The notes under the pieces were generated by a model. The model was not told the DNA's origin and made no database searches. It saw nothing but the letters and a program-made list of their open reading frames with translations. Of a DNA stretch of 64,000 nucleotides, positions 54,098-62,405 are shown piece after piece; the first letter of the stretch is position 1; each line of letters starts with the position of its first letter. The stretch comes from Nostoc foliaceum FACHB-393 (lineage in GTDB: Bacteria; Cyanobacteriota; Cyanobacteriia; Cyanobacteriales; Nostocaceae). The stretch covers positions 1 through 64,000 of the forward strand of contig NZ_JACJTD010000016.1 in the NCBI RefSeq assembly GCF_014698505.1, given 5' to 3'. The position numbers and the translations under genes were made by a program.

Positions 54098-56278
54098 TCA
54101 GTCATACCGATTTAGAAGTGGTCTGGCTTGAATTGTGGAGGCTATCATTGCCAGAAAAGAGTCTAAAGTTCCAGGCTTCTTGCGCTGTTTCCACCAAGTC
54201 ATTTCGGTATAAAGTACCTCAACCAATTTACGCTGTTGCTCAGTTTCAAGCTGGACAAATTGCAGGGCGATGCCGAACTGATCCTTCTTGACAAAAAAAC
54301 GCACAATTTCCGCCTGTATGGAAAAGCCATACTCCAAAAATGTAACCTCGAAAATTGATGTATTGAGGGCGACATCTGGCGTAATCAACAAAACTCTAGC
54401 TCCACCTTCAGAAAGGTTTTGAGTGTAACCCAAAAAAACTTGATCTTTGACTGTAATCTTACAAGCTGTTTTTAAAGGGAAACGATCCATTGTCCGCCGA
54501 ATTGGCTGGTCGATAGCTGATAGAATAGCTACTCCCATAAATAAAACATTGTAAAAAAGCCAGAATATTAATACACCTGAACTTTCATCCAAAGTTAACC
54601 AAACTCCAAGTTGTACCCCAACAAGATTTAATCCAATAATCAATACCGACAATGCTAAAAGTATAATGAGTGGTAATGTATGATTGAAATTGTAATTCTT
54701 TCGATCTGCCTTGACCCCTTTACGAGTAGCTCGACTTGCTTTTGCAAAAGGATTGCGAATAATGAGACATAATCGCTTGAGTGCTGGAAAACAAAAAATT
54801 GTTTCGTATACTTCGTTCCAAAAGTAAGAAACTCGGTAATTTGATGCCCAACCATAAATTGCAATATGCAACAACCAGAATGGCATGAAGTAGTAGAGAA
54901 TTTCAGGCAGGGTTGCAATAAAGGGTGAAATTCCAAGGTAGGCACTGCACAAAGGTGCCAATAGAAAAACAGATCGAAAGACTGATTGAAAGCAATAAAG
55001 AAGCTGCGATATGCTGTAGCTTTTTTGAATCCAGTTCAGTTTCGACCAAATTGGAATATCATCACCACAAAAGTAAACCTGAAAATTTCCTTGTAACCAG
55101 CGAAGTCGCTGATCTATAAAATCTGTATAAGTTCGAGTTGATTCTCCTGTACTAAGAACTTCATTGAGAAAAATTAGCCGAAAACCGTGCGTCAACATTC
55201 GCAAAGATGTTTGAAAATCTTCAACGCAGCATCGAGTGTAATAACCTCCAATGGCGTCGAGACAACTTCGTCGAACAACATAGGAACTACCACAGCAAAT
55301 CACACTATTGCCCACATCTCGATTTGATTGCTGTAATCCGTAGAAATGCTCTAAATCATTGGGTAGAAAATTTTCTAACCCTAAATTACGAGCATGATAA
55401 TCAGGATTATAAAAGTATTGCGGAGTCTGAACAAGGGAAATTTCTGGATTTTGAAAAAAGCCAACTGTTCGAGTCAAAAAGCTTTTGAATGGCACAAAAT
55501 CTGCATCAATAGACACAATCAATTCACCGCCAATATGCTTCAACGCATTATTTAAGTTACCAGCCTTTGCATGAGTATTATCTGGACGGGTAATGTATTC
55601 ACATCCCAATTCCTCTGCCAGTTCTTTAATATGAGGGCGGCGAGTATCATCCAAAATATAAATAGTTTTGTTGAGATACTCCATTGCCTGACAGCCAATA
55701 ACAGTTCGGCGAACAATATAGTCTGGTTCATTATAAGTAGGAACCAGCACATCAACTGAGGGAAGATATTGGGTGGAAAGAACAGCTTGAGAATATTGAT
55801 TCGCCTCTGCACTTCGTACTTTGGAGGTTGACCAAATAGTTTGCAGTGTATATAAGCAGCAAGAGAAAAAGGAAATTGCCTCTAAAATATAAATTGTTAA
55901 AGAGAAAACTATACTAGCTGGATGTGATAAATTTAAGGTGGCAACTGTTCGCCAGATAAAGTAGCGTGTTGCCAGAAATAATAGGATTAATTTCATGACA
56001 AAGCGGCTACTATTTGTAGGTCGAATAAATCGCAGGCAAACACAAATTACAAGAACAGCAACAATAGGAAATGACAATTCCCATTCAATGGATGGCACCT
56101 GTAATACAGTTGGCAATAATCGTGTAATTGTTGGGTTGACTTCATAAGTTGGGAAAAACGTCGGACCTGTGCTTGTCCAACTACTAATAAATACTGTTGA
56201 TACAAATACAAGGGCACTGACGAGAAATAGTGTCCAGACCCATGAAGAAGAGACTTTTTGAGGATTGGTTTTCGTCAT
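54098..56278 (-). CDS. Cellulose synthase catalytic subunit with PilZ domain
   Basis: A 726-residue GT2 enzyme that polymerises UDP-glucose and translocates beta-1,4-glucan through its own channel. Membrane segments flank the catalytic loop: Asp210-Asp211 (ILDDTRR), the DxD motif Asp258-Asp260, Glu353-Asp354 (VEDFQTSLR) and QRLRW at 390-394. The C-terminal PilZ domain (DRFPLKTACKITV, LSEGGARVLL) should bind cyclic-di-GMP, though its first Arg motif is partly changed (RRTMDR). It lies between an HlyD-type adaptor gene and the GH10 gene; no BcsB is seen. Confidence 0.93.
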   Translation of the reverse strand: MTKTNPQKVSSSWVWTLFLVSALVFVSTVFISSWTSTGPTFFPTYEVNPTITRLLPTVLQVPSIEWELSFPIVAVLVICVCLRFIRPTNSSRFVMKLILLFLATRYFIWRTVATLNLSHPASIVFSLTIYILEAISFFSCCLYTLQTIWSTSKVRSAEANQYSQAVLSTQYLPSVDVLVPTYNEPDYIVRRTVIGCQAMEYLNKTIYILDDTRRPHIKELAEELGCEYITRPDNTHAKAGNLNNALKHIGGELIVSIDADFVPFKSFLTRTVGFFQNPEISLVQTPQYFYNPDYHARNLGLENFLPNDLEHFYGLQQSNRDVGNSVICCGSSYVVRRSCLDAIGGYYTRCCVEDFQTSLRMLTHGFRLIFLNEVLSTGESTRTYTDFIDQRLRWLQGNFQVYFCGDDIPIWSKLNWIQKSYSISQLLYCFQSVFRSVFLLAPLCSAYLGISPFIATLPEILYYFMPFWLLHIAIYGWASNYRVSYFWNEVYETIFCFPALKRLCLIIRNPFAKASRATRKGVKADRKNYNFNHTLPLIILLALSVLIIGLNLVGVQLGVWLTLDESSGVLIFWLFYNVLFMGVAILSAIDQPIRRTMDRFPLKTACKITVKDQVFLGYTQNLSEGGARVLLITPDVALNTSIFEVTFLEYGFSIQAEIVRFFVKKDQFGIALQFVQLETEQQRKLVEVLYTEMTWWKQRKKPGTLDSFLAMIASTIQARPLLNRYD

Positions 56279-56389
56279 TATTATAACAGTAGTAAAAACT
56301 CAAAATCCCTTGATAATGCGGACGTGAAAAACCTTTAACAAGTGTATTAATATGGGGAAATAAGTATAATTATTGGTAACTTGTGGAAA

Positions 56390-57721
56390 TTAGAAGCCCG
56401 CAAAAAAACTGGTAGATCGCACCTTGAATACCACCCGCCCTGTATAACCGATGTAACAAAGATTACCATTATGCATATTCTCGGATGAAGAAGAGCTAGG
56501 TTCCGTATCTAATGTAATATGCACTTGCGTATGTCGTGGTAAATTTGGCATCATTGCTACAACAGTATCTTCTCCAGCAGATAATCGCCCGATCCCCGAA
56601 CGGATTACCGAGATTTTTCCTGTCAGGGTAATGGATGACGCTGTACCATTCAGCTTAATCTCGGCTGGAGTTCCAACTTGAAGTAATTGCACCTTCTGCT
56701 CGTCCACCCAAGCATCTACCCATCGTTGATTACAGGCCGCAATTTGCCCTAACGATTCTCCTTGTTGCACAAACTTGCCAAGTTGGGCAGTCAGCCGCCA
56801 CATTACTCCAGATTCGGGCGATTTGATTGTTACAATCTGTTTGTGTTGTAAATCTTTCTTTGCCTGATCAAACTCTGCTTTAGTTCCTTGAATCATTTTT
56901 TTCAAGGTTTCAATTCCTTGCTGGTCTTCAGCAATTTGCAATTGCAATTCTACTAAACGAATGCTTGGGTCGTAGTTACTCCTTGTTCTGGATAATGATA
57001 AGCCATTACGAACAGCATCCTGGTTAACCTGTAAGGCTGCAAGTTTAGCTTGCAGGCTTTTTACTTCACTTTCACGCTGTTTGAGTTCGATTTCTGCTGT
57101 ATCAAGGCTGGCTTCAGCGATCGCTCCTTCTGACTTTAAAAGCTTTGCTCGTTTATAGTTTAATTGTGCAAGTTGATAACGCGACTTTGTACCTTCAAGA
57201 TCGGAAAGCAATTGCTTTTGGTTTTGCTGATTCTCCGAGACTGCCAACCTCTCCTGGTTTACAGCATCTCGATTTACTATATTCAAAAGTGACAGTTTAT
57301 GCGCTAAACGTTCTTGAGCCTGTCTCAATTCTGCTTCTTGTTGATTCAGGCGACTAGAAACTTCTTGAGCTTGAAGTTGGCTTGTGCGTTGATTTTCTAT
57401 AACAAATAACAAATCCTCAGATTTTATAGACTGACCAGTTTTAACTGTAACTTTTGAAATCACACCTTCTTGTTGTGCCCGTATATCTGTTAGCATACCG
57501 TTCATAACTGCATCAACGCTATTTACAGTTGTTAGTTGAGCTTTCATGAAACGGAAAGACCAACTTAGCAATGCAGCACTGATTAGAATCATTGCTGCAT
57601 TGGAGGCTAGAGAGCGTACTGACTTTGGTTCATACAAGACTTTTAACCCATGAATGGATGAATGCTGAACATTAACAGTTTTAGTGGGCTGGGAGGCAGG
57701 AGGACGTTTAAATATTGCCAT
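56390..57721 (-). CDS. HlyD-family membrane fusion (adaptor) protein
   Basis: A 443-residue periplasmic adaptor. A cytoplasmic N-terminus and one membrane anchor at about residues 43-62 (AAMILISAALLSWSFRFM) are followed by a lipoyl half (AQQEGVISKVTVKTGQSIKS), a long coiled coil from about 110 to 295 (QEAELRQAQERLAHKLSLLN), and the second lipoyl half with GVMWRLTAQLGKFVQQGESL. Such proteins bridge an inner-membrane machine to TolC. The gene is 111 bases upstream of the cellulose synthase on the same strand and likely serves cellulose export. Confidence 0.9.
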   Translation of the reverse strand: MAIFKRPPASQPTKTVNVQHSSIHGLKVLYEPKSVRSLASNAAMILISAALLSWSFRFMKAQLTTVNSVDAVMNGMLTDIRAQQEGVISKVTVKTGQSIKSEDLLFVIENQRTSQLQAQEVSSRLNQQEAELRQAQERLAHKLSLLNIVNRDAVNQERLAVSENQQNQKQLLSDLEGTKSRYQLAQLNYKRAKLLKSEGAIAEASLDTAEIELKQRESEVKSLQAKLAALQVNQDAVRNGLSLSRTRSNYDPSIRLVELQLQIAEDQQGIETLKKMIQGTKAEFDQAKKDLQHKQIVTIKSPESGVMWRLTAQLGKFVQQGESLGQIAACNQRWVDAWVDEQKVQLLQVGTPAEIKLNGTASSITLTGKISVIRSGIGRLSAGEDTVVAMMPNLPRHTQVHITLDTEPSSSSSENMHNGNLCYIGYTGRVVFKVRSTSFFAGF

Positions 57722-57972
57722 AATTAAACCGTTTGTGTTGAGATGATTCCATACTTCAAATTTAATGATTTATAAAGTTTAAATTAAAGTTTATCCATTT
57801 GAATTTCACATTAAATCAATTAGATAACTTATATGAATCAAATCTGCTTAGAGTGAAGACTATCAAACCTAACTACTCTTGATTATTTTTAATAATCCTT
57901 CAGATTCCAGCTTCATAAATAAACGATTTAGACCTTATATTGAGATATAAGTCTTTGAGAAATTTCTCCGTT

Positions 57973-58007
57973 TATACTCAGGTAGGCAATAATGGGAACT
58001 GAGTATA
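57973..58007. repeat. Inverted repeat upstream of the cellulose operon
   Basis: TATACTCAG and CTGAGTATA are exact 9-bp arms around a 17-base spacer, about 250 bases upstream of the HlyD start. It could be a regulator site or an RNA fold. Confidence 0.5.
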
Positions 58008-58197
58008 GCAATAAAATATACTGACACAAACTAAAAATATTGATTAAAGTTAGTTTATTAGCTAAATAGCCAATAGCGTATTAAAGGTTATACTCAATTT
58101 GATGATTAAGCTAGAACAATTAAGTCTTTCAGATTAAATGTTTAGACATAATTCTTGAATTTATGTCTGTTTTCATTTCTACTCGATAGTTTTTATG

Positions 58198-58372
58198 AAC
58201 TGCAATCATAAATGCCCAAAACTGCAATCAAGGCAATTTTGAAACCACATTAATCTGCAACTAGAGGTGGTCTCAAAACCACAATAAATGCGGCCCAAAC
58301 CACAATAATTGCAACGAAACTGCAAACAAGCGTTCTGAAAGCACAATAAATGCAACTAATCCAAAAGCTATA
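58198..58372 (+). repeat. Degenerate direct repeats with ACCACAATAAATGCAAC-like units
   Basis: At least five units spaced by about 20-30 bases resemble each other: ACCACATTAATCTGCAAC, ACCACAATAAATGCGGCC, ACCACAATAATTGCAACG, AGCACAATAAATGCAAC and CTGCAATCATAAATGCCC. They end about 160 bases before the serine-recombinase remnant and may be recombinase-binding repeats of a lost element. Confidence 0.5.
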
Positions 58373-58532
58373 GCCAGAGACATTTTGAGAGATTTATGCT
58401 GCCCCAGGTGTCTAGATTAAACGAGGAATTAAATCGAACACATATATTCATTTTTCGTGGTTTAATCTAATACCGTCCAGAAAAATATTGATTGCAGTTT
58501 AAAGCGGAACTCCCTCTGTTTCTCCTCTTCTT

Positions 58533-58670
58533 ATGGTTATTTATGCTTACTTGCGGGTCTCAAGTGATCGTCAAGACCTCAATAATCAACGGCATGGCAT
58601 CATGGAGGTTACGGTGGCTATAGGCACCATTACGGCTATGGTCACAACTAATCCTTGCAAAAAAAATTAA
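58533..58670 (+). pseudogene. Serine recombinase (resolvase) N-terminal fragment
   Basis: From ATG 58533 the frame reads MVIYAYLRVSSDRQDLNNQR, the start of a resolvase-type recombinase with the nucleophilic Ser in RVSS. After about 23 residues the similarity stops and the frame runs through foreign sequence to 58670. This is the type of recombinase carried by IS607-like elements, but no partner gene remains. Confidence 0.85.
58593..58651 (+). pseudogene. Gly/Tyr/His-rich protein, C-terminal fragment
   Basis: In a different frame the bases after the recombinase junction read HGGYGGYRHHYGYGHN and stop at 58651. This low-complexity tail is typical of small Gly/Tyr-rich cyanobacterial proteins. 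It appears to have been joined to the recombinase start by a deletion. Confidence 0.6.
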
Positions 58671-59135
58671 ATAACAACATCTAGTCTACGTATTAAAGAG
58701 GTCAATTTAATATCAAGCTAGTACCACCAAAGATTTTTAAGTGTAATTACTGGGATCATATAGCATGTCGACATAATTTATGCAAGCGAAAATCTCCTGA
58801 AGATCGCTGGGGAAATATACTGAATAATTGAACAAAATTTATTATTTGCCTTGCTAATGAGTCAGAAAATATACGCTCACAATAATTAACTAATATAGAT
58901 ATCCTTTATTAGAGCTAGTTTGCTCTAGAAGTTAAAAAACTTGGTATCAGCTAGCACGACTATGACAAGTAATACCGTGAAAAACTTTTGGCATTGCTGA
59001 TTTAGAGTATGGATCAAGGTTTTGACATTAAACAAAATCATTTTCATACTTCTTATTCAGCAAGCCAATTTTTTCATGGGTATTGTTTGGTGGAACGAAG
59101 ATATAGCCGCTTACTGGGGCTGCTAGTCACCCTTC

Positions 59136-59188
59136 TCCTTCCGTACAGGATGCTACGCGTAGCTCCCCGTAGGAGTACGGCTCTTCTA
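59136..59188. repeat. Interspersed repeat with a GCTACGCGTAGC core
   Basis: CCGTACAGGATGCTACGCGTAGCTCC and GTAGGAGTACGG-type arms form a long palindrome. The core matches the repeat inserted in hrcA at 16372-16427. Confidence 0.7.
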
Positions 59189-59284
59189 ATGTCTGTACTA
59201 ATGGGCTGTTAACCGTCTACAGGGGTGGCTCAACGTTTTTACCACTTTAGTTAGCGGCTACTTTTTCAACTAGGAAGGTAAAAA

Positions 59285-60778
59285 ATGGAATGGGCTATTT
59301 ACAAAAAGAATACGGGCAGTTTTGTAATAGCAGTGGCAATTATGGCTGGTGTTGGCGTAGTCTCGTATCTTAGTTTGCTTCAGTATAGAGAAAACGCTCT
59401 ATTGGTCACACATACGCGCGAGGTGCTGGAAAAGACTAAAGAAGTAATGTCACAACTCAAAGATGCAGAGACTGGACAACGGGGCTATCTTCTTACGGGC
59501 AAACAACAGTATCTGAAACCGTATAGCAGTGCAACTGGCGAAATTGCTCAGAAACTTAAGGCTCTGCGCCAATTGACTGTGGATAACCCCAATCAACAAC
59601 AGCGGCTCGATCGCCTTGAACCCATGATTGCCAAAAAACTAGTTTTGATCGAACAGGCGATTCAGGCGAGGAGCAAAAATTTAGAGTCCGCTTTGCGAAT
59701 AGTTCAGACAGATCAAGGACAGCAGATCATGGAGGACATCCGAATGCTGACTACGGCTATGGAAAACGAAGAGAATGAGTTGTTGAAACAGCGGACAATG
59801 GAGGCGAACGCCAGCGCTCATCAAACAACTTTGCTGACTATTTTTGGCAGCGTTATAGCTTCTGCTATCGTCGGTTTAGCTGCCATGATCACCAATCAAG
59901 AACTCGTCAAACGCAAGCGGATGGAAAATTCTCTGCAAAAGGCTCGTGATGAGTTAGAAATAGAGGTTAACAAACGGACTGCCGAACTGAGAAACACTAA
60001 CGAAGAATTGCAAACTGAAATTAATGAGCGTAAAAAGGCGGAGTCAGAGATTCTGCGCCTGAACGTCCAGCTTGAGCAGCGAGTTGCAGAACGCACAGCA
60101 CAACTCGAAGCGACTAACAAAGAGATGGAAGCATTTAGTTATTCTGTGTCTCACGATTTGCGGGCCCCCTTGCGGAGCATCGATGGCTTTAGCCAAGCGC
60201 TACTAGAAGATTATGCCGATAAGCTAGACGGGGTAGGTCAAAACTACCTCCAGCGAGTGCGTGCAGCCACCCAGAGGATGGCACAACTGATCGACGATTT
60301 ACTGAATCTGTCACGATTGACGCGCAGTGAAATGCGGCGTGAGGAGGTTGATCTGAGCGCATTGGTAGAGGCGATCGCTACAGAGTTGCACAAAACACAA
60401 CCAGAACGCCAAGTAGAGTTTGCGATCGCGCCGGGATTAGTTACCAATGGCGATGCTCATCTGTTACGGATCGTGCTAGAAAACCTACTGGGTAATGCGT
60501 GGAAGTTTACAGGAAAACATCAAAGAGCAAGGATAGAATTTGGGCTTTTGCAGCAAGATGACACTCATGTGTATTTTGTCCGTGATGATGGCACAGGATT
60601 CGATATGGCTTATGTTGAAAAACTTTTTGGTGCTTTTCAGCGCCTGCACGCCATGACTGAGTTTGAAGGCACTGGCATCGGACTAGCTACTGTGCAGCGG
60701 ATCGTTCACCGTCATGGTGGCCGTGTCTGGGCTGAAAGTGCAGTAGAGCAAGGCGCAACATTTTACTTCACCCTTTAA
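59285..60778 (+). CDS. CHASE3-domain sensor histidine kinase
   Basis: A 497-residue membrane kinase. Membrane helix 1 (about 12-32), a periplasmic CHASE3 domain with the signature [13 protein letters not shown], membrane helix 2 (about 184-205) and a long coiled coil lead to HisKA with His290 in [15 protein letters not shown], then HATPase with [19 protein letters not shown] and GTGIGLATV. This is the subfamily of cyanobacterial phytochrome kinases, but without a bilin domain. The next gene, 20 bases on, encodes the likely cognate Rcp1-type regulator. Confidence 0.93.
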   Translation: MEWAIYKKNTGSFVIAVAIMAGVGVVSYLSLLQYRENALLVTHTREVLEKTKEVMSQLKDAETGQRGYLLTGKQQYLKPYSSATGEIAQKLKALRQLTVDNPNQQQRLDRLEPMIAKKLVLIEQAIQARSKNLESALRIVQTDQGQQIMEDIRMLTTAMENEENELLKQRTMEANASAHQTTLLTIFGSVIASAIVGLAAMITNQELVKRKRMENSLQKARDELEIEVNKRTAELRNTNEELQTEINERKKAESEILRLNVQLEQRVAERTAQLEATNKEMEAFSYSVSHDLRAPLRSIDGFSQALLEDYADKLDGVGQNYLQRVRAATQRMAQLIDDLLNLSRLTRSEMRREEVDLSALVEAIATELHKTQPERQVEFAIAPGLVTNGDAHLLRIVLENLLGNAWKFTGKHQRARIEFGLLQQDDTHVYFVRDDGTGFDMAYVEKLFGAFQRLHAMTEFEGTGIGLATVQRIVHRHGGRVWAESAVEQGATFYFTL

Positions 60779-60798
60779 CTATAAGGAAAATATACAAC

Positions 60799-61227
60799 AT
60801 GATTCTACTAGTAGAAGACAATCCTGACGATGAAGCGCTAACCTTACGGGCACTGAAGAAAAACAATATTATGAACGAGGTAGTGGTAGCACGCGATGGA
60901 GTACAAGCCCTAGATTATCTCTTTGGTAAAGGTGTGTACGCCGATCGCGACATGAGTGTTATGCCGAATCTCATCCTCCTAGATTTGAAGTTGCCTAAAA
61001 TGGATGGTCTGGAAGTTTTGCGGCAGCTGCGAACCGACGACAGGACAAAAATCCTTCCCGTCGTGATTCTTACTTCATCCAAGGAGGAGCAAGACCTAAT
61101 CAATGGTTACAGCTTGGGTGCTAATAGCTATGTTCGCAAACCAGTAGACTTTTCCCAATTCAGTGAAGCAGTGCGCCAACTAGGGTTGTACTGGTTTGTC
61201 TTAAACGAATCACCCCCAAGGGTGTAA
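60799..61227 (+). CDS. Rcp1-type response regulator
   Basis: A 142-residue receiver with LLVEDNPDDEALTLRALKKN, phosphoacceptor Asp in LILLDLKLPKMDG, Thr in VVILTSSKEEQD and Lys in VRKPVDF. The NPDDE motif and length match regulators of phytochrome-type kinases such as Rcp1. It is 20 bases after the CHASE3 kinase gene, so a kinase-regulator operon is clear. No output domain. Confidence 0.94.
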   Translation: MILLVEDNPDDEALTLRALKKNNIMNEVVVARDGVQALDYLFGKGVYADRDMSVMPNLILLDLKLPKMDGLEVLRQLRTDDRTKILPVVILTSSKEEQDLINGYSLGANSYVRKPVDFSQFSEAVRQLGLYWFVLNESPPRV

Positions 61228-61274
61228 ATTTCCAATCCTCCAAAATCAGGTTATAGATGCAAGGCTGACTTTCT

Positions 61275-61346
61275 TAATTACGAATTACGTTAGCGTAGCG
61301 TTAGCGAGTATTCGAGCGTCATTACGAATTACGAATTACGAATTAC
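61275..61346. repeat. AATTACG heptamer repeat split by an insert and touching the next ATG
   Basis: Heptamers at 61275-61289 and 61321-61346 flank a 31-base segment (TTAGCGTAGCGTTAGCGAGT and onward). The last unit ends in AATTAC immediately before the ATG at 61347. Confidence 0.85.
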
Positions 61347-62384
61347 ATGGGTATACCTCTGCGCGTATTACTTGTTGAGGATTCAGAAGACGATGCTTTC
61401 TTGCTGCTGCGTGAACTGCAACGTGGTGACTATGAAATAACCTTTGAACGGATTGATACACCCACAGCCATGAAAGCTGCGATCGCAGGGCAAAAATGGG
61501 ATATCGTCATTTGTGATTATTCCATGCCCACTTTTAGCGCTCCTGCTGCATTGAAGCAGGTCAAGGAAAGTGGGCTTGATCTGCCATTCATTATCGTCTC
61601 AGGAACTATTGGTGAAGATACCGCAGTAGCAGCCATGAAAGCTGGTGCCCATGACTATATTATCAAAGGCAATTTAGCACGACTTATCCCTGCTGTTGCC
61701 CGCGAGTTGCGTGAGGCACAGGTGAGACGGGAGCGTAAACAAGCAGAGGAGCAAATTAAAGCATCGCTTCAAGAAAAAGAGGTGCTATTGAAAGAAATTC
61801 ATCACCGCGTAAAAAATAATTTACAGATTATTTCTAGTCTGCTCAACCTACAAGCAGAGTATCTCAAGGACAATCAAGCCCTTGAGGTATTCAAAGATAG
61901 TCAGAACCGGATTGAATCAATGGCTCTGATCCACGAGAAACTGTATCAATCTCAAGACTTGGCAAGGATTAATTTTGCTGACTATATCCAAGATTTAGTA
62001 ACTAATTTATTTTATTCATACAACGTTAATTCCAACACTATTACTTTGAAAATGAAAGTTGAGGAGGTTTTTCTAGCTATTGATGCAGCTATTCCTTGCG
62101 GTTTGATTATCAATGAACTTATTTCGAATTCTCTAAAATATGCCTTTCCTGAAAGAGAACTGGGAGAAATTTGTATTGACTTTTGCTCTATAGAACCCAA
62201 TTTATTTACACTTACTATTAGTGATGATGGTGTCGGTCTTGCCCAAGATTTTGACTTTCAAGCTACCGAATCATTAGGTCTACGATTAGTAAAAGGTCTC
62301 ACACAACAACTCCAAGGCAATATCGATTTTATCAGCGATAACGGAGTGAAGTATACAATTCAATTTTCGACTAAAGATTTCTAA
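61347..62384 (+). CDS. REC-HisKA_2 hybrid response regulator kinase
   Basis: A 345-residue protein with an N-terminal receiver ([20 protein letters not shown], Asp in [11 protein letters not shown], Lys in YIIKGN). A C-terminal HisKA_2 kinase core follows: [20 protein letters not shown] with the phosphorylated His, and a HATPase with [20 protein letters not shown] and LTISDDGVG. This receiver-first layout is common in cyanobacterial phosphorelays. The start follows a heptamer repeat with no visible ribosome site; an initiation codon downstream is unlikely because the receiver begins at once. Confidence 0.92.
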   Translation: MGIPLRVLLVEDSEDDAFLLLRELQRGDYEITFERIDTPTAMKAAIAGQKWDIVICDYSMPTFSAPAALKQVKESGLDLPFIIVSGTIGEDTAVAAMKAGAHDYIIKGNLARLIPAVARELREAQVRRERKQAEEQIKASLQEKEVLLKEIHHRVKNNLQIISSLLNLQAEYLKDNQALEVFKDSQNRIESMALIHEKLYQSQDLARINFADYIQDLVTNLFYSYNVNSNTITLKMKVEEVFLAIDAAIPCGLIINELISNSLKYAFPERELGEICIDFCSIEPNLFTLTISDDGVGLAQDFDFQATESLGLRLVKGLTQQLQGNIDFISDNGVKYTIQFSTKDF

Positions 62385-62405
62385 ATTTAAAATTTAAATA
62401 AAATC

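Larger units (their letters stand above)
57722..59284. other. Gene-poor interval with repeats and fused gene remnants
   Basis: No intact gene is seen in 1.5 kb. It holds an inverted repeat near 58 kb, a run of degenerate repeats, the recombinase/Gly-rich fusion and an interspersed palindromic repeat, each listed separately. The left part must hold the promoter of the cellulose operon. Confidence 0.6.

Noticed and set aside
59009..59212. 67-codon plus-strand frame before the CHASE3 kinase
   Set aside because: Its second half is the interspersed palindromic repeat, and the frame has no start signal.
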